This document shows positions 1 through 5,777 of a stretch of 8,378 nucleotides of DNA, one piece after another. Below the pieces are notes generated by a model. It saw only the letters and a list, made by a program, of their open reading frames with translations, had not been told where the DNA came from and ran no database searches. Origin of the DNA: Gammaproteobacteria bacterium (lineage in GTDB: Bacteria; Pseudomonadota; Gammaproteobacteria; Enterobacterales; Psychrobiaceae); the NCBI GenBank assembly GCA_013214885.1, contig JABSRS010000132.1:1-8378 (forward strand), read 5' to 3'. Positions within the stretch are counted from its first letter, which is position 1; each line of letters opens with the position of its first letter. A program made the translations under genes and the position numbers.

Positions 1-972
1 AATTAACAGCTGCTCAATTGACATACCTAATGGCACTTGATAATTACCTGGTTGAGCGACTAAATCGCCAGTCACGGTCACTATTCTTGACAGTAGCGGG
101 TGATCGAGTAAAACAGCTTGAGCTATTGCATGACTGGTTGCGACATTTTGGACTAACACGCCAATGTCTGCAGGGATCTTACCACTAGGCACTTGCTTAC
201 TGGTTAATACCTCAATCAGTTGTTTTTCGCCGCCTGCTGGATATAGCGTCGGAATTGCGCGGATAATAATTTCTAACTTATTGGCCACATCCTCAGCGGC
301 TTTTTCCATCGCGATTATTGCTTGCGGCTTATTGTCCTCAATGGCAATAATAATCCGTTTCGGATTAATCAGCGTTGCCATGATTTCCACCCCAGCAATA
401 ATGCTATCACTGTGCTGCTGCATTAATGCGTCATCACTGGTGATGTAGGGTTCGCATTCTGCGCCATTAATAATCAGAAAGTCAATCGCTGCATTGGTCG
501 ATAATTTTACCGCACTTGGAAAACTCGCACCGCCTAGGCCCGTTATTCCTGCTTCTTTGATCCGATTTATGATTGCGGTTTTATCATCATTAATGGTTAA
601 TGGCTGCCGCTCACGCCAAGTATCTAAGTGATCTGGCGTCAAGGTAATGGTTTGAGCAGCAATTCCAGACGGGTGATTATTACTGAAAAGACCAATCTCT
701 TTAATGATCCCAGATGTCGGCGCGATAATCGCGGCTGAAATAAAACCATCTTGTTTAGCCAGTAATTGCCCTTTGGTCACCGAGTCACCCACTTTCACTA
801 CGGCAATAGCGGGTTGACCAATATGCTGTTCGAGGGACAAGTACAATGCGTCAGGCATCGCAACCACTTCGATTAGTTTTTTGTTAGTGCGTTCTTTGCG
901 CGATGGCGGATGGATCCCGCCATGAAATTTCCACAGTTGGCCGTCATCGACTAAATTAATAATTGTTTTCAA
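1..972 (-). CDS. rsxC: RsxC/RnfC, electron transport complex subunit C (N-terminal 324 codons; runs off left edge)
   Basis: Peripheral membrane subunit of the Rsx/Rnf complex, which moves electrons between NADH and ferredoxin-like acceptors and in enterics keeps SoxR reduced. I translated this frame by hand; it is open from position 972 to the window edge. Diagnostic segments are GGIHPP (residues 18-23), a biotinyl/lipoyl-like region with APTSGIIKEI near residue 90, GLGGASFPS (145-153) and NGAECEPYI (169-177). The last two correspond to the NuoF-like FMN/NADH-binding part of RnfC. The family more often has GLGGAGFPT, so S150 and S153 are mild departures. The two C-terminal 4Fe-4S motifs and any Ala/Lys-rich tail would lie beyond the window. 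The start is TTG at 972-970, one base after the rsxB stop; no ATG in frame fits the conserved N terminus, and a GGAG lies 7 bases upstream. Co-transcription with rsxA and rsxB is very likely. Confidence 0.93.
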   Translation of the reverse strand, partial: MKTIINLVDDGQLWKFHGGIHPPSRKERTNKKLIEVVAMPDALYLSLEQHIGQPAIAVVKVGDSVTKGQLLAKQDGFISAAIIAPTSGIIKEIGLFSNNHPSGIAAQTITLTPDHLDTWRERQPLTINDDKTAIINRIKEAGITGLGGASFPSAVKLSTNAAIDFLIINGAECEPYITSDDALMQQHSDSIIAGVEIMATLINPKRIIIAIEDNKPQAIIAMEKAAEDVANKLEIIIRAIPTLYPAGGEKQLIEVLTSKQVPSGKIPADIGVLVQNVATSHAIAQAVLLDHPLLSRIVTVTGDLVAQPGNYQVPLGMSIEQLLI

Positions 973-973
973 T

Positions 974-1531
974 TTAGGACTCCAACTGCTTAACCGGAAT
1001 GGCATTAAACTGCCAATTCCAAGTTTTTACATTAGTTTTTACGGGGATCATCTCAATACAATCAACAGGGCAGGGGTCAACACAAAGGTCACAGCCAGTA
1101 CACTCATCAGCTATCACCGTGTGCATTTGTTTGGTGGTGCCTAAAATGGCATCGACTGGACATGCTTGAATACATTTAGTACAGCCAATACAGTCATCTT
1201 CAATAATAAAAGCCACGGTTTTGATTGGCTCGGCATTACCGCTATCTTGCGCGGGAACGGGCACGCCCAATAAATCGGCAATTTGTTCAATCGTTGCCTG
1301 GCCACCAGGGGCACATTTAGTAATTTCATCGCCATTGGCAACGGCCTCGGCGTAAGGGCGACAACCAGGATAGCCACATTGGCCGCACTGGGTTTGTGGT
1401 AAAATTAAATCTATTTTTTCAGCAATAGGATCTTCTTTGACTTTAAATTTTATTGAGGCAAAACCTAACAACAAACCAAACAACAGCCCAAGTACGGTGA
1501 GAATGGATACCGCGATTAAAACAAAACTCAT
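974..1531 (-). CDS. rsxB: RsxB/RnfB, electron transport complex iron-sulfur subunit B
   Basis: Iron-sulfur subunit that relays electrons within the Rsx/Rnf complex; 185 residues, close to the 192 of E. coli RsxB. A single membrane anchor occupies residues 3-25. Next comes the RnfB-specific 4Fe-4S domain, with Cys49, Cys52, Cys57 and Cys73 (CGQCGYPGC then KCAPGG). Two ferredoxin-type 4Fe-4S motifs follow: Cys114/117/120/124 ([12 protein letters not shown]) and Cys144/147/150/154 ([12 protein letters not shown]). All expected ligands are present, so the protein should be functional. It starts 2 bases after the rsxA stop, with GGTGA at 1539-1543 as ribosome binding site, and its stop is followed almost directly by rsxC. 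Overlapping open frames inside this gene are not credible genes. Confidence 0.96.
   Translation of the reverse strand: MSFVLIAVSILTVLGLLFGLLLGFASIKFKVKEDPIAEKIDLILPQTQCGQCGYPGCRPYAEAVANGDEITKCAPGGQATIEQIADLLGVPVPAQDSGNAEPIKTVAFIIEDDCIGCTKCIQACPVDAILGTTKQMHTVIADECTGCDLCVDPCPVDCIEMIPVKTNVKTWNWQFNAIPVKQLES
980..983 (-). promoter_or_regulatory. Shine-Dalgarno for the TTG start of rsxC
   Basis: GGAG on the minus strand, inside the last codons of rsxB and 7 bases before the TTG at 972-970. It supports the non-ATG start and implies translational coupling of rsxC to rsxB. Confidence 0.7.
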
Positions 1532-1533
1532 TA

Positions 1534-2112
1534 CTATTTCACCAACCCTGAAAAGCCCATGAATGCCAGTGACATTAAGCCCGCAGTAATCATCGCGATT
1601 GATGCGCCTTTAAATGGCAACGGCACATCGGCCGCTGCGATGCGCTCGCGCATGGCTGAAAACATGATTAGAACCAGTGAAAAACCAAGTGCAGCACCAA
1701 AACCGTAAACAATTGAGTCAATAAAATTATGCTGCTCATTAACATTGAGTAACGCAACACCTAATACCGCACAGTTGGTGGTAATAAGCGGCAAGAAAAT
1801 TCCCAGCATTCGATACAGGGTAGGGCTGGTTTTTCGTACCACCATTTCAGTAAATTGCACCACCACGGCAATCACTAAAATAAAAGAAATAGTCTGAAGA
1901 TACTCAAGCCCCAGCGGTGCAAGAATGAAGGTATTGGTTAAATACGAGCAAACTGAGGCAATGGTCAGGACAAAAGTCGTTGCCATAGACATGCCGATGG
2001 CGGACTCCAATTTACTGGAAACCCCCATAAAAGGACATAAGCCTAAGAATTTTACTAATACAAAATTATTAACCAGCACGGTGCCAATTAATAGTAAAAC
2101 ATATTCAACCAT
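1534..2112 (-). CDS. rsxA: RsxA/RnfA, electron transport complex membrane subunit A
   Basis: Integral membrane subunit of the Rsx/Rnf complex; 192 residues, against 193 in E. coli, and similar along the whole length. About six hydrophobic segments are visible. The two family half-motifs are LGLCPFMG around Cys26 and [11 protein letters not shown] around Cys114. In the Rnf/Nqr families the equivalent cysteines of RnfA and RnfE (NqrE and NqrD) together hold an intramembrane Fe-S centre. [14 protein letters not shown] (residues 84-97) is another strongly conserved stretch. The ATG at 2112 gives an N terminus ([20 protein letters not shown]) matching the E. coli protein residue for residue in length. 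No strong Shine-Dalgarno precedes it. It is the first gene of the rsxA-rsxB-rsxC series, so its upstream region should hold the operon promoter. Confidence 0.96.
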   Translation of the reverse strand: MVEYVLLLIGTVLVNNFVLVKFLGLCPFMGVSSKLESAIGMSMATTFVLTIASVCSYLTNTFILAPLGLEYLQTISFILVIAVVVQFTEMVVRKTSPTLYRMLGIFLPLITTNCAVLGVALLNVNEQHNFIDSIVYGFGAALGFSLVLIMFSAMRERIAAADVPLPFKGASIAMITAGLMSLAFMGFSGLVK

Positions 2113-2145
2113 TACAGATAAATTTTAGATAGAATTATGCCTTAC

Positions 2146-2174
2146 ATTATCCGTGTTTATTACCCTAGAAACAA
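2146..2174 (-). promoter_or_regulatory. Candidate sigma-70 promoter for rsxABC
   Basis: On the minus strand, TTGTTT (2174-2169) and GATAAT (2151-2146) are separated by 17 bases. This predicts a transcription start near 2139 and a leader of roughly 27 bases before the rsxA ATG. The -10 matches 5 of 6 consensus bases and the -35 only 3 of 6. The DNA is AT-rich, so this is a candidate only. Confidence 0.35.
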
Positions 2175-2252
2175 CCATATTAAGTGTAGGTATTAGCTTA
2201 ATCAGCGCAAAAAATATGACCTTAGCTAGACATATGTCATAAAATAATCAGA

Positions 2253-2266
2253 TTGATTACCATCTG
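2253..2266. promoter_or_regulatory. Imperfect FNR-like site in the rsxA/EamA divergent region
   Basis: TTGAT-TACC-ATCTG matches the FNR consensus (TTGAT-N4-ATCAA) at 8 of 10 specified bases. The same stretch also forms CAGAT-N8-ATCTG (2249-2266), a perfect 5-base inverted repeat. Its centre is about 62 bases upstream of the start predicted from the EamA promoter candidate, which is near a usual class I activator position. It could instead be chance in AT-rich DNA. Confidence 0.3.
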
Positions 2267-2286
2267 TTTCGATCCTGAAATAATTT

Positions 2287-2315
2287 TTATCATTAATTTT
2301 ACCTCAGGCGATAAT
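2287..2315 (+). promoter_or_regulatory. Candidate sigma-70 promoter for the EamA transporter gene
   Basis: TTATCA (2287-2292), a 17-base spacer and GATAAT (2310-2315), predicting a start near 2322 and a 5' leader of about 40 bases. The match is 4 of 6 at the -35 and 5 of 6 at the -10. Other pairings are possible in this AT-rich stretch. Confidence 0.38.
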
Positions 2316-2362
2316 TTACAGGTAGAATTCGCCGCTTAATTTATGATGAAAGGTTAAATATT

Positions 2363-3259
2363 ATGAGGGAGCAACCAAGAGAGCACTTAGTGGCATTGAT
2401 GGTGTTAACCGTGGCGATGTTATTGTGGGCTAGCTCATTTATTGCGTTGAAATTTGCGTTTGCTAGCTATTCTCCAATGTTTGTGATTTGGGCCAGAATG
2501 ATAATTGCCTGTGGCTGTTTTGTGTTTTTCATTAAACAATTTATGCGCTTTGACTATAAAGCAGGTGATTGGAAGTTATTATCAGTGATGTGCTTACTCG
2601 AGCCTTGCTTATATTTTATTCTAGAAGCCGAAGCCTTGTTAAATACCTCAGCATCACAAGCGGGAACAATTACCGCGTTATTACCACTTTTTATCGCCGT
2701 AGCGGCTTACTTCATTGTTGGTGAACGTGTAACCCAAAGACAAATGCTTGGATTTGTGATCGCCTTTATTGGGGTACTCGGACTGACTATTTTTAGTGAA
2801 GTCAATGAGTCGGCACCAAACCCAATGTGGGGCAATTTTCTTGAATTTGGCGCGATGTTTTGCGCGGCCTTGTATAGCGTCTTACTTAAGCGATTTAGTG
2901 TCCGTTATTCAGCTATCTTTTTGACCGCCTTTCCCGCGATGGTCGGTGCGGTATTCTTTTTACCCTTTCAATTTTTTATTGAATTGCCGCAAGAAGTTAA
3001 CTGGCAAGGCATTAGTGCGATTATTTATTTAGGTACCTGCGTCACCTTGGGCGCTTACCTTTGCTATAACTATGCAATATCAAGGCTACCAGTGATTTTG
3101 GCTGGCTCCTTTGGTAATTTAATTCCCGTGTTTACCGTGGCATTAGCTTGGTTAATTTTAGATGAGCAATTAACTTTTTTACAATTAATTGCCTGTGGTA
3201 TTGTCGCGCTAGGCGTAGTTATTAGCCAAACTAGCAACAAAAAAACGATTAACTGTTAG
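2363..3259 (+). CDS. EamA/DMT-superfamily inner-membrane transporter
   Basis: A 298-residue, highly hydrophobic protein with about ten membrane segments, the usual size and topology of drug/metabolite transporters. It shows the internal duplication of the family, with two EamA repeats at about residues 14-144 and 155-287. Each repeat carries the characteristic element before an acidic residue: LLPLFIAVAAYFIVGER (106-122) and LIPVFTVALAWLILDEQ (253-269). Short basic tails at both ends suggest cytoplasmic termini. The substrate cannot be read from sequence; members export amino acids, nucleobases, riboflavin or drugs. The ATG at 2363 is preceded by AAAGG (2349-2353) with 9 bases between. Two ATGs at 2343 and 2346 are out of frame. 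It is divergent from rsxA and lies 136 bases upstream of nrdG on the same strand. I see no clear terminator between them, so read-through is possible, though nrdG has its own promoter signals. Confidence 0.9.
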   Translation: MREQPREHLVALMVLTVAMLLWASSFIALKFAFASYSPMFVIWARMIIACGCFVFFIKQFMRFDYKAGDWKLLSVMCLLEPCLYFILEAEALLNTSASQAGTITALLPLFIAVAAYFIVGERVTQRQMLGFVIAFIGVLGLTIFSEVNESAPNPMWGNFLEFGAMFCAALYSVLLKRFSVRYSAIFLTAFPAMVGAVFFLPFQFFIELPQEVNWQGISAIIYLGTCVTLGAYLCYNYAISRLPVILAGSFGNLIPVFTVALAWLILDEQLTFLQLIACGIVALGVVISQTSNKKTINC

Positions 3260-3313
3260 ATTATACATGGTCTTTTTTGAAATTTTTTTCGATTAAGGCC
3301 GATTCCAACTTCT

Positions 3314-3327
3314 TTGATTTACATCAA
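3314..3327. promoter_or_regulatory. FNR box, perfect consensus, upstream of nrdG-nrdD
   Basis: TTGAT-TTAC-ATCAA matches all ten specified positions of the FNR consensus. Its centre (3320.5) is 41.5 bases upstream of 3362. That is the class II activation position if transcription starts at 3362, as the -10 candidate at 3351-3356 would predict. FNR activation of an oxygen-sensitive class III ribonucleotide reductase is well known in other gammaproteobacteria. Confidence 0.85.
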
Positions 3328-3344
3328 TCTCATCTAATCCCAAA

Positions 3345-3360
3345 TAACTATATATTGTGT
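3345..3360. promoter_or_regulatory. NrdR box 1 (distal) of nrdG-nrdD
   Basis: TAACTATATATTGTGT fits the NrdR palindrome (acaCwAtATaTwGwGt) at every core position. NrdR is the Zn-finger/ATP-cone repressor of bacterial ribonucleotide reductase operons and binds paired boxes. This box covers the predicted -10 element, so occupancy should block RNA polymerase. Confidence 0.88.
3351..3356 (+). promoter_or_regulatory. Candidate -10 element of the nrdG-nrdD promoter
   Basis: TATATT lies at -11 to -6 relative to a start at 3362, the start that places the FNR box at -41.5. No good -35 hexamer is visible 17 bases upstream (TCTCAT, 3328-3333), as expected for a class II activator-dependent promoter. 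The leader would be about 34 bases. The exact hexamer is uncertain within the TATATA-rich box. Confidence 0.5.
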
Positions 3361-3375
3361 TTCGTTTTACGTAAA

Positions 3376-3391
3376 TAACTATATATGGTGT
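3376..3391. promoter_or_regulatory. NrdR box 2 (proximal), 31 bp from box 1
   Basis: TAACTATATATGGTGT is the same palindrome with one departure (G where A/T is expected). It begins exactly 31 bp after box 1, three helical turns, the typical NrdR pair spacing. It ends only 4 bases before the nrdG start codon, so it lies in the transcribed leader. Confidence 0.85.
3387..3390 (+). promoter_or_regulatory. GGTG Shine-Dalgarno for nrdG, inside NrdR box 2
   Basis: GGTG ends 5 bases before the TTG start of nrdG and is the only purine-rich match to the 16S tail nearby. It exists because box 2 carries G where box 1 has T, so one base appears to serve both the operator and the ribosome site. Whether it is used is an inference. 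Confidence 0.45.
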
Positions 3392-3395
3392 CATT

Positions 3396-3848
3396 TTGTT
3401 CAATTCATTAGTTCCCCAAGTCGTCATTCAAGAGGTTCCTGGGGAAATTTCGTTACTATTTAGTATCACTGGCTGTGATATCGGCTGTGCTGGCTGCCAT
3501 TCCACTGAGCTGTGGAATGAAGCTAATGGCATCCCTTTGACTGAGCAACGTTTTGAAATGTTTTTAGCTCAATATAAAGACTTTATCAGCTGCATTTTAT
3601 TCTTTGGTGGCGAATGGCAACCACACGAGTTAATCAATCGACTTAAAATAGCGCGACAGCAGGGGTTTAAAACCTGCCTTTATAGTGGCCGCAACGATAT
3701 TTCCAATCAAATAAAACCTCATTTAGATTATTTAAAATTGGGCAAATATGACCAGACATTAGGTGGGTTAGCTAGCGCAACCACCAACCAACGGTTTTAC
3801 GATTTAACCACCAATCAAATCATTAATTCAAAATTTATACCAAATTAA
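3396..3848 (+). CDS. nrdG: NrdG-type radical-SAM activase of class III ribonucleotide reductase
   Basis: Radical S-adenosylmethionine enzyme that installs the glycyl radical on NrdD under anaerobic conditions; cytoplasmic, 150 residues, normal for the family. The 4Fe-4S cluster ligands are Cys27, Cys31 and Cys34 (CxxxCxxC in GCDIGCAGCH). GGEW (71-74) is the SAM-binding GGE/GGD element. KLGKYDQTLGGL (114-125) and TNQRFYDL (130-137) are NrdG hallmarks. The N-terminal VVIQEVPGEISLLFSITGC resembles the NrdG variant group found beside NrdD in non-enteric bacteria (TIGR02826-like) more than E. coli NrdG; this assignment is from memory. The start is TTG at 3396. An in-frame stop lies at 3372 and no ATG, GTG or other TTG occurs in between or before the conserved region, so a weak start seems real. 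It is the promoter-proximal gene, 14 bases before nrdD, the reverse of the E. coli order. Confidence 0.9.
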   Translation: MFNSLVPQVVIQEVPGEISLLFSITGCDIGCAGCHSTELWNEANGIPLTEQRFEMFLAQYKDFISCILFFGGEWQPHELINRLKIARQQGFKTCLYSGRNDISNQIKPHLDYLKLGKYDQTLGGLASATTNQRFYDLTTNQIINSKFIPN

Positions 3849-3862
3849 TAAGGAAAACAGTA

Positions 3863-5671
3863 ATGCAACACATTAATAAAGCGTTAATTGACCAAAAAAT
3901 AATATTTATTGATAACTATATTGCGGCATCAAATGCCGCCGATGGCTCTAAGTACGATGCTAATGCCAATGTAACTTGTAAAAATCTCGCGACCCTAGAA
4001 ACTGAAATTAATAAGGATGTAAATATTGCGATTAACCGTCGCCTGATGAAAAACAAAATTACCGAATTATTCGATCAGCAATTGGCTCAATCGTACGAGC
4101 AAGACATCAACTCACATTTGATTTACACCCACGATGAGAGTTCCCTAAAACCGTATTGTGTCAGCTTGTCACTTTACCCAATGTTACTCGATGGTTTGAC
4201 CAAACTTGGTGGCGAATCGCGCGCGCCAAAGCACTTAGAGTCTTTTTGTGGCACCTTTATCAACCTGGTGTTTGCTGTTAGTGCCCAGTTTGCTGGTGCC
4301 GTGGCGACTGTTGAGTTCCTTACGTACTTCGATCATTTTGCCCGCAAAGATTATGGTGATAATTACACCAAAACTGATCCGAAAAAAATAGCAGCGCATT
4401 TGCAACATGTTGTTTATAGCTTAAATCAACCAGCGGCCGCTCGAGGTTATCAGAGTGTTTTTTGGAACATTACCTTATTTTCAGAAAAATTCTCAGATGC
4501 GATGTTCGCCAATTTTGTTTTTCCTGACGGCGGAACCACCAATTGGCAATCAATTCAGAATTTGCAGCAATTTTTCATGGACTGGTTTGGCGATGAACGT
4601 GAAAAAGCCCTGTTGACTTACCCTGTGATAACCGCAGCATTGCTGACCAATGAAGGGGAGGTTGCTGATGTTGAATTTGCTAAGTTTTGTAGTGCTCAGA
4701 TGGCCAAAGGCAATAGTTTCTTTGTCTATATGTCTGACAGTGCTGATTCGTTAGCATCATGTTGTCGCCTGCGTAATGAAATCACTGATAATAGCTTTTC
4801 TTATACGCTTGGCGCTGGTGGGGTCGCAACAGGCTCGATTAATGTGATTACGCTTAATTTAAATCGAGTCATTCAGTTAGGACTTAATCTTGAGCATGAA
4901 ATTGAGAAAATACAGCATTATCAAGTGGCTTATCGTAAATTAATGGAGCAGTACCAAGACTGTGGTATGTTGCCTGTTTATGATGCTGGTTTTATTACCC
5001 TCGATAAACAATTTCTAACTCTAGGGATCAACGGAATGGTTGAAGCGGCTGAGTCGCAAGGTATTGTTGCAGGGAATAACCCACAATATAAGGCCTTTGT
5101 CGAACAACAACTGCGGGTAATTTACGATGCCAATAAGCGAGCTGCTAAGCAATGGGGCTACAAGTTTAATACTGAATTTGTCCCAGCAGAAAACCTCGGG
5201 GTAAAAAATGCTAAATGGGATAAAAACGATGGCCTTAAAGTAAACCGCGAATGTTATAACTCCTATTTTTACCCAGTTGAAGATGACAGTATTAATTTAG
5301 TTGATAAATTTGTCCTCCATGGCAAAGAGCTGACACAATTTCTTGATGGCGGTTCGGCACTGCATTTGAATTTAGAAGAGTATCCCGATCAGGAACAGTA
5401 TTTTAAAATCTATCAAATAGCCGCGAAAACGGGCTGTAACTATTGGACCACCAATATCAAGGTAACAGTTTGTAATGATTGTAGTCATGTCGACAAACGC
5501 ACCAAGTATGCATGTAGTGCATGTGGTAGCGAAAATATCGACTGGGCAACACGGGTCATCGGCTATCTGAAAAAAGTTGAGAGCTTTAGCGGGGCTCGTC
5601 AGGCTGAGCACCGATTACGCCATTATCACCGTGAAGAAATAAAGCATCCAGGTAACCAGAAAAGCGCGTAA
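3863..5671 (+). CDS. nrdD: NrdD, anaerobic (class III) ribonucleoside-triphosphate reductase, without ATP-cone
   Basis: Glycyl-radical enzyme that reduces ribonucleoside triphosphates to deoxynucleotides without oxygen. It has 602 residues, close to phage T4 NrdD (605) and about 110 shorter than E. coli NrdD, because no N-terminal ATP-cone domain is present. Likely active-site cysteines are Cys99 (PYCVSLSLYPML) and the Cys300-Cys301 doublet (SCCRLRNE); GSINVITLNLNR (324-335) follows. DGGSALHLNLEEYP near residue 500 is typical of the family. The C-terminal zinc site is Cys537, Cys540, Cys551 and Cys554. RVIGYL places the radical on Gly567, and the protein continues 35 residues past it. The ATG at 3863 has AAGGA (3850-3854) 8 bases upstream, a stronger site than that of nrdG. 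Lacking the cone, overall dATP inhibition of the enzyme is not expected in the usual form, so transcriptional control by NrdR may matter more. The reductant (formate or a thioredoxin-like protein) is not decided by what I can see. Confidence 0.95.
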   Translation: MQHINKALIDQKIIFIDNYIAASNAADGSKYDANANVTCKNLATLETEINKDVNIAINRRLMKNKITELFDQQLAQSYEQDINSHLIYTHDESSLKPYCVSLSLYPMLLDGLTKLGGESRAPKHLESFCGTFINLVFAVSAQFAGAVATVEFLTYFDHFARKDYGDNYTKTDPKKIAAHLQHVVYSLNQPAAARGYQSVFWNITLFSEKFSDAMFANFVFPDGGTTNWQSIQNLQQFFMDWFGDEREKALLTYPVITAALLTNEGEVADVEFAKFCSAQMAKGNSFFVYMSDSADSLASCCRLRNEITDNSFSYTLGAGGVATGSINVITLNLNRVIQLGLNLEHEIEKIQHYQVAYRKLMEQYQDCGMLPVYDAGFITLDKQFLTLGINGMVEAAESQGIVAGNNPQYKAFVEQQLRVIYDANKRAAKQWGYKFNTEFVPAENLGVKNAKWDKNDGLKVNRECYNSYFYPVEDDSINLVDKFVLHGKELTQFLDGGSALHLNLEEYPDQEQYFKIYQIAAKTGCNYWTTNIKVTVCNDCSHVDKRTKYACSACGSENIDWATRVIGYLKKVESFSGARQAEHRLRHYHREEIKHPGNQKSA

Positions 5672-5675
5672 TAAA

Positions 5676-5708
5676 AAACATCAGGTAACGCCATGTTACC
5701 TGATGTTT
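5676..5708. terminator. Bidirectional terminator between nrdD and the convergent GGDEF-EAL gene
   Basis: A perfect 14-base inverted repeat (5676-5689 and 5695-5708; arm AAACATCAGGTAAC) encloses the 5-base loop GCCAT and begins 4 bases after the nrdD stop. Read on the plus strand it is followed by TTTAT, a short U-tract. Read on the minus strand the A-run at 5673-5678 becomes a stronger U-tract, so it should also end the GGDEF-EAL transcript coming from the right, whose stop lies about 70 bases away. Confidence 0.85.
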
Positions 5709-5777
5709 ATGTTCAGGGTGAACGGTATGTCACGGTGCCATGAATAGCAAAGAGTGACGATCTCAACTAGAAAATGA

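Noticed and set aside
164..448. Open frame on the plus strand, 94 codons
   Set aside because: It lies entirely antisense to rsxC, whose translation is clearly conserved; it has no ribosome site or recognisable family.
1141..1377. Open frame on the minus strand, 78 codons
   Set aside because: It is an alternative frame inside rsxB, whose iron-sulfur motifs occupy the true frame.
1925..2128. Open frame on the plus strand, 67 codons
   Set aside because: Antisense to the start of rsxA; no ribosome site, and its composition mirrors rsxA codons.
3260..3313. T-rich stretch after the EamA gene as a rho-independent terminator
   Set aside because: T-runs are present but I find no GC-containing stem before them.
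5372..5611. Open frame on the minus strand, 79 codons
   Set aside because: Antisense to the nrdD zinc-site region; its cysteines are complements of NrdD codons, not an independent motif.
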